A program made the position numbers and the translations under genes. A stretch of 64,000 bases of DNA from Paraphysomonas bandaiensis (lineage: Eukaryota > Chrysophyceae). The notes beneath the pieces were generated by a model that saw only the letters and a program-made list of their open reading frames with translations, was not told where the DNA came from and ran no database searches. Where the stretch lies: assembly GCA_965644295.1 (NCBI GenBank), contig CBFFRP010000355.1:57405-121404 (forward strand), given 5' to 3'. Shown one piece after another: positions 21,548 to 36,128 of the stretch. Within the stretch, counting starts at the first letter, position 1, and each line of letters starts with the position of its first letter.

Positions 21548-24500
21548 ATGATGAGACTCACTGCTATATTTATTCTATTGCCGAGTTTATTTGGCGTGTG
21601 TTTGGCTGAGAAGATCTTTACTCAGCAATTGAACCCAGTGATAACCAATATAAACCCATGGTACAGTGGGATTGATGGTGGAACCCAGATAACCATATCT
21701 GGGGCTAATCTAGGATCATCAGTGCTGTTTACTGAGACAGTTGTGTTCATTGGAAACGAAAAGTGTGATGTAATTAGTCATTTTTCTGGGATGGAGAAGA
21801 TTGTGTGTATCACTCCGAAATGCTACACAGAAACATGCCGAAATGGGAATATATGGTCTGGAGCTAGTACTGTGGAGCTCAGTGTCTATGTATCTTCTGT
21901 GGAGGGCATATTAACAACATCATCTGTTTTTTATTATTACAACTACTATACTCCCTATGTGTACATGATGCACTCCTCCACATGGGGCAGTGCGACTTCC
22001 GTCGTGCATGCCAGAGCGCGAGTATTTGAACTAAGTGATGTAGACATTGTTATTGGGGACGGATATCACGGTTACCTTGGAACTGCGGGAGAGTTAAATT
22101 ATGATGAGTTACCGTATTCATCAAATGACCACTACTTATACTACCGCCCGCCTTCAGATATTTCAGGAGGATTCCATAATCTTTCCCTTTACTTTCAAGA
22201 CGACCTAAAGGACGGAAATCCATCTTTAGGTGTGGCCAATATGTTTGAAAACGATCGATATGACACTTCTAAGTACGGTAACTTCTATCTCTTTCAGTCT
22301 ACACCACAGGGCACATCATATTCTCTGTGTGTATTTCCTTCGATTGCGTCCGTCAGTCCCCATTTTGGGAGTATTGGTGGTGGCACAATTGTAACTATTG
22401 AAGGGACAGGTTTCTCGAAGGATAGCAGTGAACTTGAGGTCTTTGTTAGCGGGCAACCTTGTCACGTGGTCGCCTCTGATGTCCATACTATCCAGTGTAT
22501 GACCTCTCCTCGCTTCAACCAGACTTTCCTTTATTCTCTAACAGGCGGGGATACATTCACTCTTCCGGAATATTTGGAGCAGAATGAAATCTTCCCCTCT
22601 TCCCGGAAGTATGGATCGCCCGGATGGTGGGTGAAAACATGGAACTATGACAGTTATTACGCTGGGTACAGTGGGTTGGACGCTCATATTGAGTTGGCGT
22701 TCGGGTGGAGGCAGGGAGCGTACATGTCATTCTATGATCACGTCTTTGAGGGTTATTCTTGGCCTGATACCATTGGCTTTTCCACTTCATATGAGGTCTA
22801 TGCTAAAGATGCTGGAGCTGTGTTCATTGCGCCATATGCCGGCCACTACACTTTTTTTGTCGCCTCTGACGACCAGGGATACCTTTACGCTTCCTCCTCA
22901 GGGATGGAGATAGACGAAATTCTTATTGCTTACAACTCTCGACATTCAAGCTCATATAAATTTCATCGTGATCCCTCCAAACAGATATCGGAACCTATCC
23001 CTCTAGGCAAAGGAGAGAGACTTTATTTGCGATTTCGACATGTGGGTTTTCCTCATAGCGCTTTTATCACTAACCTGTGATTTATCTAGGTGAATACATA
23101 TGGATATGATTTTTCTCTGCTGGCTGTAAAGATTTCCCCAGCTTATGACTGCGATGGGGCGCTGATGAGCCACTGGGAACCTGGTAGCAATATCACAGTG
23201 TCGTGCGAAGGAAATGCTGTGGCCCCACACGTGCTGGAAGCGAACTTCCCTGACCGCCTGATCCAACTACATTCGACGCCAGAAGTGCAGGAAATTCACT
23301 TGGACTTTGAATTTCATCGTGAGAGACAGGTTTATTAGTTCTTTCTGTTTTTTAGCGCTAATGTGTGATACAGCTAATTAATATTACCGGTGCCTCCTCT
23401 GGAGATTTCTTACTAGTTGTACAAGGGCGACAATTGACGGAATACCTGTCAATGGATTCTAGTGCAAGCACAATTCGAAACGCACTGAACGCAGCCACGC
23501 AATCGATTAGTAGCTCTATACGTGAAACTTATAGCTTTCTTGTGTGGACGGAAAGAAGAGACACAAGTTTAGAAATATACGTGGAATTTTCGGTGGACAA
23601 TACATCACCACTGACGTTGCTACAGATTTATCCCGTGTCACTCGTTGGTATGTTATGTCATCTTAACTGACACTCCATAGTTATACGTATTTACCAGGAA
23701 GTAATCCCCATACTTCAGTTACAAGAATTCAAGAGCATACTCCTTTTCCCTCAGATAGTTTCGAAATATTATTCGGAGATGGTTCTGATAGCTCGGGGCC
23801 CATTATACCTTGGGATTCGTGGATATCCACTGTGGAGTCCAACATAGAAGGCTACTTCGACGATAACAGATACAACGTATGGCATATGTATGTATATACA
23901 TTCGTAACATCACTATATACTAGGTGGAAGTTACTCGCAGTGGTTGGTCGCTGACGGGTTATGTGTGGACAGTTAGTTTTATCACCCCGCGAGGTGATGT
24001 GCCTCAGATGAGAGTTGATGTATCAGGCATCAGTGGACCAAATGTAACAGGATATGTAACTACTCAGTCCAACGGAAGTACCAGTGAACTCTGGTTTGAG
24101 CCGATCCCCTCTTGGATGACAGAAGTACCTGTAGAGTGGGCGACTGCGGGAAAAGTCCAGAGTAATGTGGAAGTGTATCGGCGCAGTGCTGGTGGAGATA
24201 TTGTAAAGGCGGTTTGTGATGGTTCTGGTTATCGAGGAAGTGGATTTGAGGGGATGATTAAAGGAGGAGAAGCGGACTGTGCTTTTTCATACAACTCGAA
24301 TGCTACTGCAGTTGTGTCAAACTACTCGATTTTATCATATGTTGACGCTCAGACTGTGGAAGTTGGAATATTTGGTCACGGCTTTCTCAAGCAGGAACCC
24401 AACTCAACTATCACGGTTGCTATCGCTGGCAAGGTTTGCAACATAACGCTGGCATCGGATGAAAAAATAATCTGCAGAATTAAAAATGTTCCATGGGGAA

Positions 24501-27500
24501 GTCATGTAGTCGCAGTGACATTGTCGGGCTTAGGTAGCGCATTGCGAACAACTGATACTATGTTGAATTTCAGTCTTGATATTTATTCTGTTGATCCTCC
24601 CAGTGGAAGTCTGTCGGGTGGGCAGTGGATTACGATCACGGGTAAAGGCTTTCGTAACGATTCTACTGTGTCCATGGGCTCGGGCCTGTGTGATATTCAA
24701 TATCTATCTCCATCTCAGATCATATGTATAACTCCTCCTGTGAAATCGTTCCTCGGAAGAGACAATTCGACGAATTGTACGCAGACTAGTGAAAGTTGCT
24801 TGCCTTCATACGCCAATGTGACTGCCTGGGAAGAAAATACGACGATAGCTATCGATGGGTATGAATTTCCAGGGATGTATGTGCACGACATACTATCCAC
24901 TCCAACGATTGATGTTGTATCACCGCGAGATATATCTTCAGCATTAACAACACTTGTAGAAATAATTGGCTTGGGTTTTGTATCTAATTCATCTGTAAGT
25001 ATTGATGGAAATGAATGCATTGTTCAGGTACTTTATCCAGACATGATTGAGTGTCTTCTTGTGCGTTCTTTACCCACACAGCAAAAACACGGCAATGTGA
25101 AGGTCTATGTTCCGAATGTGGGATATGCATCCGAAGCTGGAGATGTAACGGAATTACCTGTGGTAAACTTTGGCTACGAGGTTCACAACGTGTACCCTTG
25201 GAAGGGAAGCTTAAAGGGAGGCACTAGATTATATATAGATGGATTCGGATTTATGGAGAACGGTATCGACCGACACACTGTGTCTCTTAAAGACAGAAAC
25301 TACATCTCCAGTGAGTATGAAGAGCTGCTCTTTGGATTAGGGCTGTCAGATAGGCCCGGTGGGATTGTGTACTGTGAAGTAATTGAGGTATCATTTAATC
25401 AGATTGTTTGTGAACTGGAAGAAACTATATCTGTTGTAAACGACACGTCGTATATTGTTTCCGTCGCAGTCAATGGAATGACAGCAATATGTGACGACAC
25501 ACAAGCGTGTAGCTACCAGCAAGCTGCCAGTCATACCCCTGTTGTGTATTCTACGCATGTGGTGTCGAGGGATAACAACACAGGACATATTGACGTACAC
25601 GTGTACGGAAACGAGAATTTGGTAAATGCTACCAATCCTGCATACTCCTTGAATCGGCAGTCTTGTGTGGTGATTGATCATGTTACAGACTATGTAACTG
25701 TGAGGTGTCCTAGTTCTCCCGCTGGATCATATGTACTGTCAGTATTCGTGGAAGGTTTGGGTAAAGCCCATGTGGAAGAAAATGCAACTGTATTGGTAAC
25801 GATGTGGGTCTCCGAGGTATCTGCCATGGGTTACAAAGGGTCACTTGGTGGAGGGACACCATTTGTTTTGACGGGCTATGGGTTCGGAAAATCTTGCTCA
25901 GAGAACACCGTCTCAATGCGTTTCAGTAACAATGAAATTATGTATCTCCCGAATACGAGCTTTGTTAATTGCGCTGTCAACACTTTGTTCCTTAGAACTC
26001 CTTCCGTAATTACGCTATATGGAGGTATACCATTTGACTTAAACTCCGCTGAAAACTTCTCTGTTGTGGAAATAGCTGTGTATTATAATGGTATGTCTGC
26101 CTCAACTGGACTTTCCTTTACTTTTTCTCCACTTTATACTCCGGTAGTTGCTGTTCAAGGGACCTCTGGGTTTGCGGAATCGAATATATCTTTAAACATT
26201 TCTATTCCTGAAGTCGCTGCGAATTCCAGAGATTTCTCAGTTACTGTAGGTGGCGAAACCTGCACTTCCCTCTCGAGCAAGCCAAATAGGAATACTTCAA
26301 TCGAACTAATATGTGATGCGCCTGCTCTTCCTGGAGACTTAAGTTACGGGATCGAAGCTTTAATATTACCTTTCGGGGTAGCGTTGACCTCACTTGCTTC
26401 GGTTCCTACCTTTTACTCTGAATTTGCCGTGAATCCATTGGACACAATCGATATCACTAGCAGTGTTGCTGGTGGTTCAGTAATTGACGTTATCGGAAAG
26501 GGTCTTTCAGCAGGTACTCAGGTGCACATCTGCGGTCAGCCCTGTATGACTCAAGTCTCCTCATATAATCATATTAGCTGCACCACTCCCCCTCGAATGA
26601 CTGTTTCTGCAGTCGAGCATTTTGAATCCATTGGAGCTAGTATTGATACCATCGAAGATATCGTTGGTGGCATTGTAGGTTCAAACGGGAATTATCTACG
26701 TAACCTCGAAGATGGAGATTATACGACGTATTTTTTCCACGATTCCATTCACTGCTACATTGGAATTGATTTGCCTGTTGGATTCGTTGCTCGCCCATAT
26801 CGCCTTCGGTTTTACCCTCGACTACAGTATGCTAATGATGTTGGTGGCTCCGTGTTTGAGGGAAGCGTTGATGGTGGAAAATCGTATATTGTTATCGACA
26901 GAATATTAAGTGCCCATGAAGGGTGGAATTATATGGAGGCCAATGAAACACTGAGTAGACAATGGTTTACGAGTTTTCGATTCCGGTCAACCGCTTCAGT
27001 ATCATCGAAATGCATGATTTCAGAAATTCGATTTTTAGGAACCGTGGCTGCTCGCGACGAAACCTGTGAAGTTAGTGTGACGTCATCAGAGTTTTCTTCT
27101 TCAGTCTTAGTTGGCAACATCACGTATGACGCTGTTGTGGGGACACCATTTGTGAAATCTATTAGCCCCAATAACGGTACGGCGCTTGGTGGAACAGCTG
27201 TATCTATTCGAGGGTATAACTTTGCGTCAATACAGAATATGTCTTCGTTGGGCAGGAGAGTAACAATGGATGGTATGAATCACAGCAGTGAAAAGGGGGC
27301 AATGGTGCATTTGAATGGTATGATGTGCCACGTGACGAGCATCACTGACTATGAAATTAATTGTACAACTGTTGCTCGTGATTTGGATCACCTTCATCAC
27401 TCCGAAACTTCTGTCCGTATTAACAGCCTAGGAATTGCGGTGACGGATTTAGCAGCAAAGTATTTGTATATTGATCGATGGAGTGATTTGACAACATGGC

Positions 27501-30500
27501 GCAATAAGGAACCACCTGTAGATGGGGACTTAGTGTGGATTCCTGAGGGCCAAGTGGTGTTGCTGGATATAGAGAGCCCAGTGTTATCACTTTTACTGAT
27601 TGAAGGTGAGTTGTATTTTGATCCTACGAGAGATGTCAGATTGGATGCACATTACATATATGTGAATGGAGGTCGACTGCAGGTCGGCACAGCCGAAGAG
27701 CCTTATGAACGAAATGCTGTTATCACACTGCATGGAGATAGGTATACATCTATTGAAATACCCCACATCGGGTCCAAGTGTTTGGCAGTGGCCGCGAAAG
27801 GTATGGTGCATTCCCATGGTAGCACTGGGGCACATGTTACTGACCACGACATGGGGTTTATTGAGATACATGGTTCAAAACGGTTGCGAACATGGACGAA
27901 ATTGAACGAAACAGCTAGTGCTGGCCTTGATCATATTGTCACATCTGAGGCTGTAGATTTCAAGGAGGGAGAGAGAATTGTAATAACAGGGTCAGAGATT
28001 CCAGTTGGAGACAATTTCCAGGAGGAAGTAGTGACAGTTATATCAACGTACAATTATCATACAGTAAAATTTTATCCACCGTTACAATTTACACATCGCT
28101 CAGAAATAGTGGTAGTCGAAGGGCGTGAACTTGATTTGAGATGTGAAGTTGGGTTACTGACTCGGAACGTGGTTATCCAGGGTGATGACAGTAGTGATGA
28201 ACAGCTTTTTGGTGTTCATACCATTGGAATGTCAGGAACGTACCGTATCGAAAATGCAGAAATCACGAAGTGTGGTCAGGCATTCAATCTCGGTCGATAC
28301 TGCACTCATGCCCACCATGCTGGCAACTTCGAGGGAAATTATATAAAGGCGAACAGTATTCATCGTAGCTACCAGCGTGCTGTCACGACACATGACACCT
28401 CCTATTGGGAAGTCCGTGATAATGTGGCGTACGATGTGATGGGCCATGCTTACTTTGTTGAAGATGGGAATGAATTCTATAATAGTATTTCTGGAAATCT
28501 TGGAATTCGCATAAAAACCTCAAGTGCTTTGCTGAAGTCAGACACGAAGCCGGCTGTCTTCTGGACAACTAATCCAAACAACTTCTGGTATGATAATGTT
28601 GGTGTGCATTCTCACTCATTTGGGTTCTGGTTCGAGCTGCCTTCGTCCCCTCCAGTTGGTGTCGTTAACAATATATGCAGTCACAACGAACACCTTGGTG
28701 AATTTTCTAATAACACCTTCCGTGCAAACGGACAACTGGGTCTACGTATCTATCCCAGATGGACCCCACATGTAGATCCTTGTGACGAGAACTCACCACC
28801 TGCGCCACAATACTTACGAACGATGCTGTCGTATAGAAACGCGGGTAACGGTATGTTTTCCAAGAATCATGGGGACCTACATCATTTGGGACACACTTTT
28901 CTTGAAAATGGTGGAACTGATATATCCATTGCACACTATGTTCATGTCGAATATAACTCGAATCCTGCATTTCTTGACACGTACATCATTGGATCGCTGA
29001 GCGATATTGCCCAGAATGCTTCGCTTGGAGCGAAGTTTGCTGTCTGGGCCCCTCAAGATGAATTCTTTTACATGAAGAATACTACGATTATTAATTTTGG
29101 TGTAACTGGTGCATTGTCTGGGTGTAATGACTGTGCTTCTGGGGAAGAGATGAACCAAGGGGCTTTCACATACCGATTTGAAGGTATGAATTTCATAAAC
29201 TCGGACAGGCGTACGCGATGGTCACCACACTACAAGCAGATATTCTGGGATTTGGATGGCTCTATTGCTGGACATGCGAACTCTTACGTCCTACAGTGGT
29301 ATGACTTCAATGCATGGTCACCACATTGCACCCCTCTTTCTAAGCGTAACTACGGAGATTCAATGTTGTGTGTCAATACCACAGTAAGAAGAGTGGAAAT
29401 CGATTATGTAGAGCCAAATCAAGTCGATTTTACTGATATCAAAGTGTATGGAAGTGATCGGAGTGCAGAAGTGTATTTTTTGCCTTTCGACTCATATGGG
29501 TGGGTGGTTCCGTTGGTGATGAACCAATCGTATGGTCTTGAGTGGCACGACGCTGGTGTGTCCCCAACTGAATTCGAATTTAATTTAGGTGCGACAGAGT
29601 ATATCAAAGAAATGTATGACAGGGGTGTAAATGAAACAGTGAGATTGAGTTTTATGCCTAATCGACACGACTATATTCCGTATTCGTATAGCGTTCACTA
29701 CGGTGCTGAGCACGAATACAGCAGCCGGAATTTCAGTGCGTCACTTACAGATAGGATGGGAACTAGCTCATTTGTTAATAACACACTGAATGTAATTTTA
29801 TCTTCCAATGGAGCAGATTGGAATCTGGACGAGCCTTTTGCTGTTGCTGTAGAGGCCGAGTTGTGTCCTCCGAGTGGATGCCCGATTCCACCTTTGCCAT
29901 CATTACCCTCAAACTATTCGTTATGGAGCGACCCGTCGTCCTGGCCAGATGGAATCCTTCCGGTCGCAGGTTCAGATGTCGTCATTGAAGCGGACATGTG
30001 GATTCATATGGACATATCACCTCCGCCGTTTAGATCGGTTACCATATATGGTGCGCTGACATTCAAGAGTGGAATGAGCAGTACCCTTACATTGGAAGCA
30101 AATAACATCATCGTTTATGGTAGTTTTGAAGTGTCTGGAGTAGATAAAAAACCCTTTAACGGAAATGCCGAAATAATTTTAAGCGGCGACAAATCTTCGT
30201 CGATTCCAATCGTCGTCGGCGAAGACAGGTTTATAGGGTCTAAGGTAATGGCTGTTATGGGAAATTTAGTGCTGGTTGGAAAACAAATCGCTGATACTTG
30301 GGCTCGATTAGCAGCCACAGCCAACCGTGGTGATAACATTGCTGTTATCAATTCCACGCAGATATCGTGGGAGGTTGGGGATGAAGTAGTTTTCTCACCA
30401 ACGGGATATTTTGGCGTAGACGGCGAATTGTGGAGTAATGAAGATGGTGCTGTTGAGTATCGAACCATTACAGGAATTAGCAAGAGTGGAGAATTGACGG

Positions 30501-33500
30501 ATATCACGCTTGATAAACCTCTCTCTCAACCTCATTTGTGCACAGTTGTTGAGAACCACTCGTTTTGTGGGGCTGTGGGACTGGTGACAAGGAATATAAA
30601 AGTGTTTTCGCGAGACTCGGAGGATGATAGTACTTCCAGCGATTTCGGATTTGGAGGACATATTGTGGCTGTAGATCTTGTCGAGGAGCTCTATGAAGCT
30701 GAGAGATATTTTACAGGTAGTCTGTATTTGGTTTCCGTTGAGATGAAGAACCTTGGAAAAGCGAATTCAGATCATTACGCGATTGGTTTTGAGTACTCTG
30801 GCTCTCATGGAAGCAGTGTTGTGACCAACTGCTCATTGAACAGAAATTATAATTTTGCATTGGGGGCCTTTGGCACAAGAGGCCTTGTCTTCGATAATAA
30901 CATTGCCGTTGATAATTGGGGTGGTGGTGTTTACATTGACATGTCTTGTTCGAATTTTTCTCTTGTACATAATTTAGTTGTTGGAGTTCATCAACTACCA
31001 TCTGTCCTGAAGAGCAGTTTCCCTTGGACGAGACCTGTTGCTGCATTTACGATCGCAAGCACAGATGGAATTATTCAACACAACCTTGCTGCGGGATCTG
31101 TAGACCAAGGTTTTGCGATTGCCACCAAACTTTTCATTCATTCAGATGAAAGTCTTTGTCAAGTAACAAGGGGGCTACCATATACTCATTCCGCTGCAAT
31201 ATCACCGCAACAGCAATTTTTGGTCAATGAAGCGGTCGCGTGTCGAGGTGGCTTATCTGTGATGAATATGGGGTCAGCAGAAAGCTCGCCTTCTGACTGT
31301 GCAGTTGTTAATGGAATCAAAGCTTGGCGGAATGCACATACCGGAATAATGGCGATTGCTGCGGAGGCCAATGTCATTGTTGCTAATGTAATTCTTGCTG
31401 AGAATCATATTGGTGTAGTTGCTGATTATTTCAAGGTATCTTCAAATGCATTTTCTGGTGTTATTTCGTCAACAATAATTGGAAGTATGCATTCGAATGG
31501 GTATTCTGATTTGCCAGACAGTGCGTGGGATAGAAAATGTCAAGTATTTTCTGAAGCGGACCCACATGGATTGACATCTGTGTGTAGATCGACTATCAGT
31601 TCGTTTTACCAGCGCGTTGGCATATTACTACCTCAGTTTACCAATCGTGGCAAAACTTGTGCCGTGGAAGGTCGATGGGATCAATGCCAGCCGGCAACTA
31701 CTCCTGACCGGTTGTGTGCATTGCCTTACGAAAAGCGATATGGTCTTCCGATGGATATGCAGTACTCTGAAATGCATGTCCATGACACTGTTTTTACTGG
31801 GTTTCGAAGTGCTGACACAATACCAGACACCACGCGGAGTTCCGCCGCTATTGCCATCAATCCCTCACAGCTGGACCAGCAGCCCAGCGTTGTGGTGTCA
31901 GGACTGGTATGGAGTGGTGTGGACGATGGCCGTATGGACAGAGAAGCGCGCTTTGGGTTTAAATCAACTGGCGCTGGTTGTAATTCGCGTACCTGTATGG
32001 GGCTGGACATGGGCCTAATCTATGACATCGACGGATCCGGGGCTGGATACGAACATTCTGGTCAGATTGTATTCGGCAACCCTGGATATACAGCACCACA
32101 TCCCTTATGTTCTACAGCTTCCGAGCTAGGAGTTGGAGTGGCATTTTGTTGGGGCAACGGTAATGAGTCCAGCACTACTTCATTTCGTCAGTATAGTGCA
32201 GTGTGGCGGGATTACCAGACTTTCTTAATTGGGCCCATTCAAGTGACAAGACGCTTTGAGTCTCTTCAAGAAAATCGAACATATGCATCCTATGGACCAA
32301 CTGATGACAGCTGTCCAAAACGATTTTACTTTAGTCGGTTTCCTCTATATATTTCCCCTGGAATGAAGCATGATATAGTGACCACAGGCACGGTACCTAC
32401 GACATGGTTCTTTCGCTGGGATTCACCCTTCGACTCGGACTCCGCTGTGCTAGAATTTTTTATTCACGGATCGAACAGCGTCAGAGTGTTTATTGCATCG
32501 ACTGAAAGGGGGCCCTATATCGAGGTTCCTCGCTTCACAGATCGCTACCCTACTCTCGACGACCCTGCGGGATCAAGTGCTCGAAATCCACAGAAGAGAA
32601 CTCTGACTGTTACTATACGCGGAGGAAGCAAGCGATTTTACAAATTTGTTGTGGTTCCAGTCGTTGCTATTAATATGAAGATCGAAACAGATTTCGACTC
32701 TTTTAACTCCAATAATTTTATTGCCAACGTCGCTTTCCTATTGAACATTCCGCTGGATAGAATCAAAATCGCGGAAGTGCGACGTGGGAGCGTGATTGTT
32801 GATTTTTACATAGAGGCCTCACCTGAATCCAACTCCAATATCACATCGACTGACAATTCCACCGACGCAGAAACTGTCATTGCTAATCAAGTAACAGAGC
32901 TGCAAGCCGTTGCATCTAACTTTTCCAAAGCTGTTTTCTCGGGAGCGTTGGAGACAACGCTCGGTGCCTCGATTGACACCCTGACTGTCGTTGAGCCCGT
33001 TATACCAGAAGTTATTCCAGACATCAGCAATGCCGACGATGACAATGACGACGACTTGAGCAGCAATACTACTAATACAGACGGGGGTAGTTCAACAAGC
33101 AATGGAAATGTGTTATACTTAGTTTCCAAACCCCCCACCAACTTCCCTACCTCGTCTCCGACAGTGTCTCATCATCCTACTCACTCCCCAACTCCTATTC
33201 CCACAGGTACCCCGACAGCCCCAACATCATTTCCCACTACGCAGGCGCAGACGCAATTGACTTTACCGGGCAGCTGCTCTCTGTCTGGAGTCACTGTCAG
33301 CAACTTTTCGAAAAATTATTCAGACTCATTTACGGAAAGTATTGCGAGCTCTATGAGCTCGAGTTCTAACCGAGAGTTTGATAGCTCTCACGTGATCATT
33401 CGCAGTGTGGAAGATGTATTGCGCAGGGTCTTATTTAACTCAAATCCTTCGACCATATCGAAGCGTGAGTTGTCTGGGTCTGGAGTAGTTGTCGTGTTCG

Positions 33501-34213
33501 ATATCGTATTCATTGTTGAACAGTTTGGATTTGAAGTGGATAATGTTGTAACTAGCATACGAAATCAGCTGGCACTCTCTATGTCGACTGATGTGCTACA
33601 AGATGCACTTAATTCTGCGCTGCAGTCTCGCGTAGGTGACTCCTTCTCTCCTATAAGCGTTGTGGGATTAAATGTCAACGAAGATGCTGCTGAGTTCAGT
33701 CAGGTACGCACAGCGGCGCCCACTCCTCGGCCTACGTCGGAGAAAAAATCTTCTGGTGCAACTGGTGATGCAAAGGGACTGGATGATTGGGTGGTTTGGA
33801 CCATCATAGCTGTGTCCACAATTTTCCTGGTTGCTGTAGGTATTGCAGGCAAAAGTTATTTTGATAATGCTGGTCAGAATGTGGGCGTGACCCAACTGAA
33901 GTCCAGAAAAATTGAGGTTGAGCCTCTGCCTTCATCTGTTGTGGTTAGAAACGAAACGCACAGTGTGGACGAATTGCGGGGAACGACACATGTAGCCCCC
34001 CAGCCTTCGGTTCAAACTGATGCCAGTGGCAATCCGGTATCCTTGGGAATATTCCTCAACCGGGTTAGTCCACATCTTGCTATTGATAGCAACGAGGTAA
34101 GACATTTGCGTATGGGAAAGATTGCTGACGTGACTGTATGTAGTGCTCCGACAGTAGTGAACTCTCAATTAGCAAGAGTAACTCTCCAGCTGCTCCTAGA
34201 AATCCTAATGTAA
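21548..34213 (+). CDS. giant fibrocystin-L-like surface protein (IPT, PA14, G8, PbH1)
   Basis: Modelled exons 21548-23041, 23090-23329, 23374-23647, 23698-23876 and 23924-34213 give about 4,158 residues; introns are 44-50 nt. A signal peptide (residues 1-20) leads into IPT/TIG domains (NPVITNINPWYSGIDGGTQI, then PSIASVSPHFGSIGGGTIV). A PA14 domain covers about 355-500. Many more IPT repeats follow to about 1650, a discoidin-like segment lies at about 1670-1770, and another IPT precedes the first G8 domain (about 1915-2040). Parallel beta-helix repeats follow. A second G8 lies at about 2730-2855, again with beta-helix repeats. Near 3800 is a Pro/Thr/Ser linker (SPTPIPTGTPT style), then SEA-like sequence, one membrane helix near 4019-4042 and a cytosolic tail of about 115 residues. 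The order matches animal PKHD1L1, a ciliary or surface receptor-like protein. Surface coat, adhesion or flagellar roles are inferred. Confidence 0.9.
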
Positions 34214-35267
34214 GCTAACGTTAAACAATTTGTAGTTCTGTGTAAGTTTCTGTGCGTTCAGATCGCATCTTTTGATGCAGCTCACATCGGCCAGCCCACA
34301 CGGCCCGATGTTTATATACGATCGACTTCAGTCGATTTAGAAAGAGGTAAACAATCCCCTCTAGCGCGACGCGGGTAGAGGCAGAGTGGCGGTTTATAGC
34401 TGCATTGGATCTAATATGGGTTGTGCAGCAGGTTTTATACGCTGCACATCGCTATGTTTGTAGGGAAATAAGTAGGGATATAATTTGCGAAGAGCAATGC
34501 TACTATGTACGTATTGGTGGTATATTTGTAGCTAGTTGATGATGTACTTAAACTTTTCATACCTTCTTTCAATGAATATTGCACAATTACGATATATTCG
34601 AAGTAAATGATTCTTCATGATACATTTCTTCCGCGTAAAAAATTGTAGAGGAAGGTACGATTGCTTATGATTTTCACTACAACCTGCTCCGAAGTACTTA
34701 CTTGTACTTGTTGATGTGCATCGCTAGTAGCTAGTAGCCATCCCATATTCCGTGCAGCAATGAAACAGAATCAACAAAAACTACAACAGCAGGAATATTA
34801 AAAAAAACTTAAAAAGTAGTAGCTCGGTAGCTGTTAAAGATATGAGTTGTAGAGAACAATATTGGTGTTGGTGGTTGATGTGTTGCTACAATCCACCTAC
34901 AACATAATCAATTTATATTTATACATTTATACATTCTTTCTGTCATATAACATCTTATTCTCTTCTTGTCCTGTTTAGATTTTTGCATAATGCCGTTTAT
35001 AGTGTAATTTAATTCTGTTTTATTTACTCTCTGTTGACTGTTGAGATCTGAAGATTATATATCTTGCGATTGAGTGCATTATCATGTGTGCATTGAGGAT
35101 CGAAAGATATCTCTATGAAATTTGTATATTATATGGTAGAATGAAACTGAAGTATAAGTTGGTGACTATACAGGATAAGACTACTGAGTGTGTGGTTCGT
35201 ATATTATAGAAGTATATAGAAGCTGAAGTATTTATCACGACGATACAAGATACGTAAGTTGAGCAGT

Positions 35268-35430
35268 GGTTGACACGAACGAAATATATTATCATGTTGT
35301 TGACATGTTTTACATGACAACATATACAAATGTGTATGCAATATAATAAAATAGTCTACCTAGTTTGATTACAGTTAACTTCTCTTTATGATCTTAATTG
35401 TGAAAATGGCCAATAGTCAATACTCTCTGT
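35268..35430. repeat. 163-bp direct repeat, copy 1
   Basis: Runs from GGTTGACACGAACG to CTCTCTGT and matches 35966-36128 with about five single-base differences. It holds an imperfect hairpin (35294-35323): ATGTTGT, a TGA bulge, CATG, loop TTTTA, CATG, ACAACAT. The repeat is not bounded by TG...CA and no flanking duplication is seen, so a standard LTR is not supported. Confidence 0.85.
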
Positions 35431-35965
35431 AGGAATGATAGGTAGGCAGGGTGAGGGGGGAGGTTGCTTGATAAATGCACCTCTAGAAAACCATGTTGAA
35501 TTGGCTTGTGTGGTTGTCAGGTTATAGTCCTGTTGTACCTTGGAATGGGGTCGATAGGAGACAGGAGATGTAGAGAAAGGACGAGCAGGCAATTTGCGAT
35601 TACCTATCCGCACGAGCCATGCTATAACCAGCTGTAGCCGGAATGATCGGTGTACTAAGCGGTGATGTCTACTAGGGTGGGAGTAGAAAGTAGGTTGCAG
35701 CGCTGCAGTGGGGTGCAGGCACATGATTTAACTGAAACAGTTTGGCAAGAAGGGAATTGCAAGGGCAAGTACTAGTGGGGCTTGGAACGTGTACAACATG
35801 TTTGGACGAGAGTTTTGTCGGTATGGTGGTGTGATACAAAATGCAGCAATGTACTGCTGCCAATATAACACTTCCACGGTCTCAACAGAGACATAGAGCG
35901 TAGTGCGAGGTAAAAAGATGTAACTTTTTGTCGGGCTGTATTTTCAACCAGATTCGTTACTTATT

Positions 35966-36128
35966 GGTTGACACAAACGAAATATATTATCATGTTGTTG
36001 ACATGTTTTACATGACAACATATACAAATGTGTAGGCAATATAATAAAATAGTCTACCTAGTTTGATTACAGTAAACTTCTCTTTACGATCTTAATTGTG
36101 AAAATGACCAATAGTCAATACTCTCTGT
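35966..36128. repeat. 163-bp direct repeat, copy 2
   Basis: Second copy of 35268-35430, about 97% identical, with the same hairpin near 35992-36021. The 535 bp between the copies is GC-richer than its flanks. A recent duplication or a small LTR-like or TRIM-like element are both possible. Confidence 0.85.

Noticed and set aside
35268-36128. Classical LTR retrotransposon
   Set aside because: Repeats lack TG...CA ends, no target duplication is visible and no reverse transcriptase or integrase lies between them.
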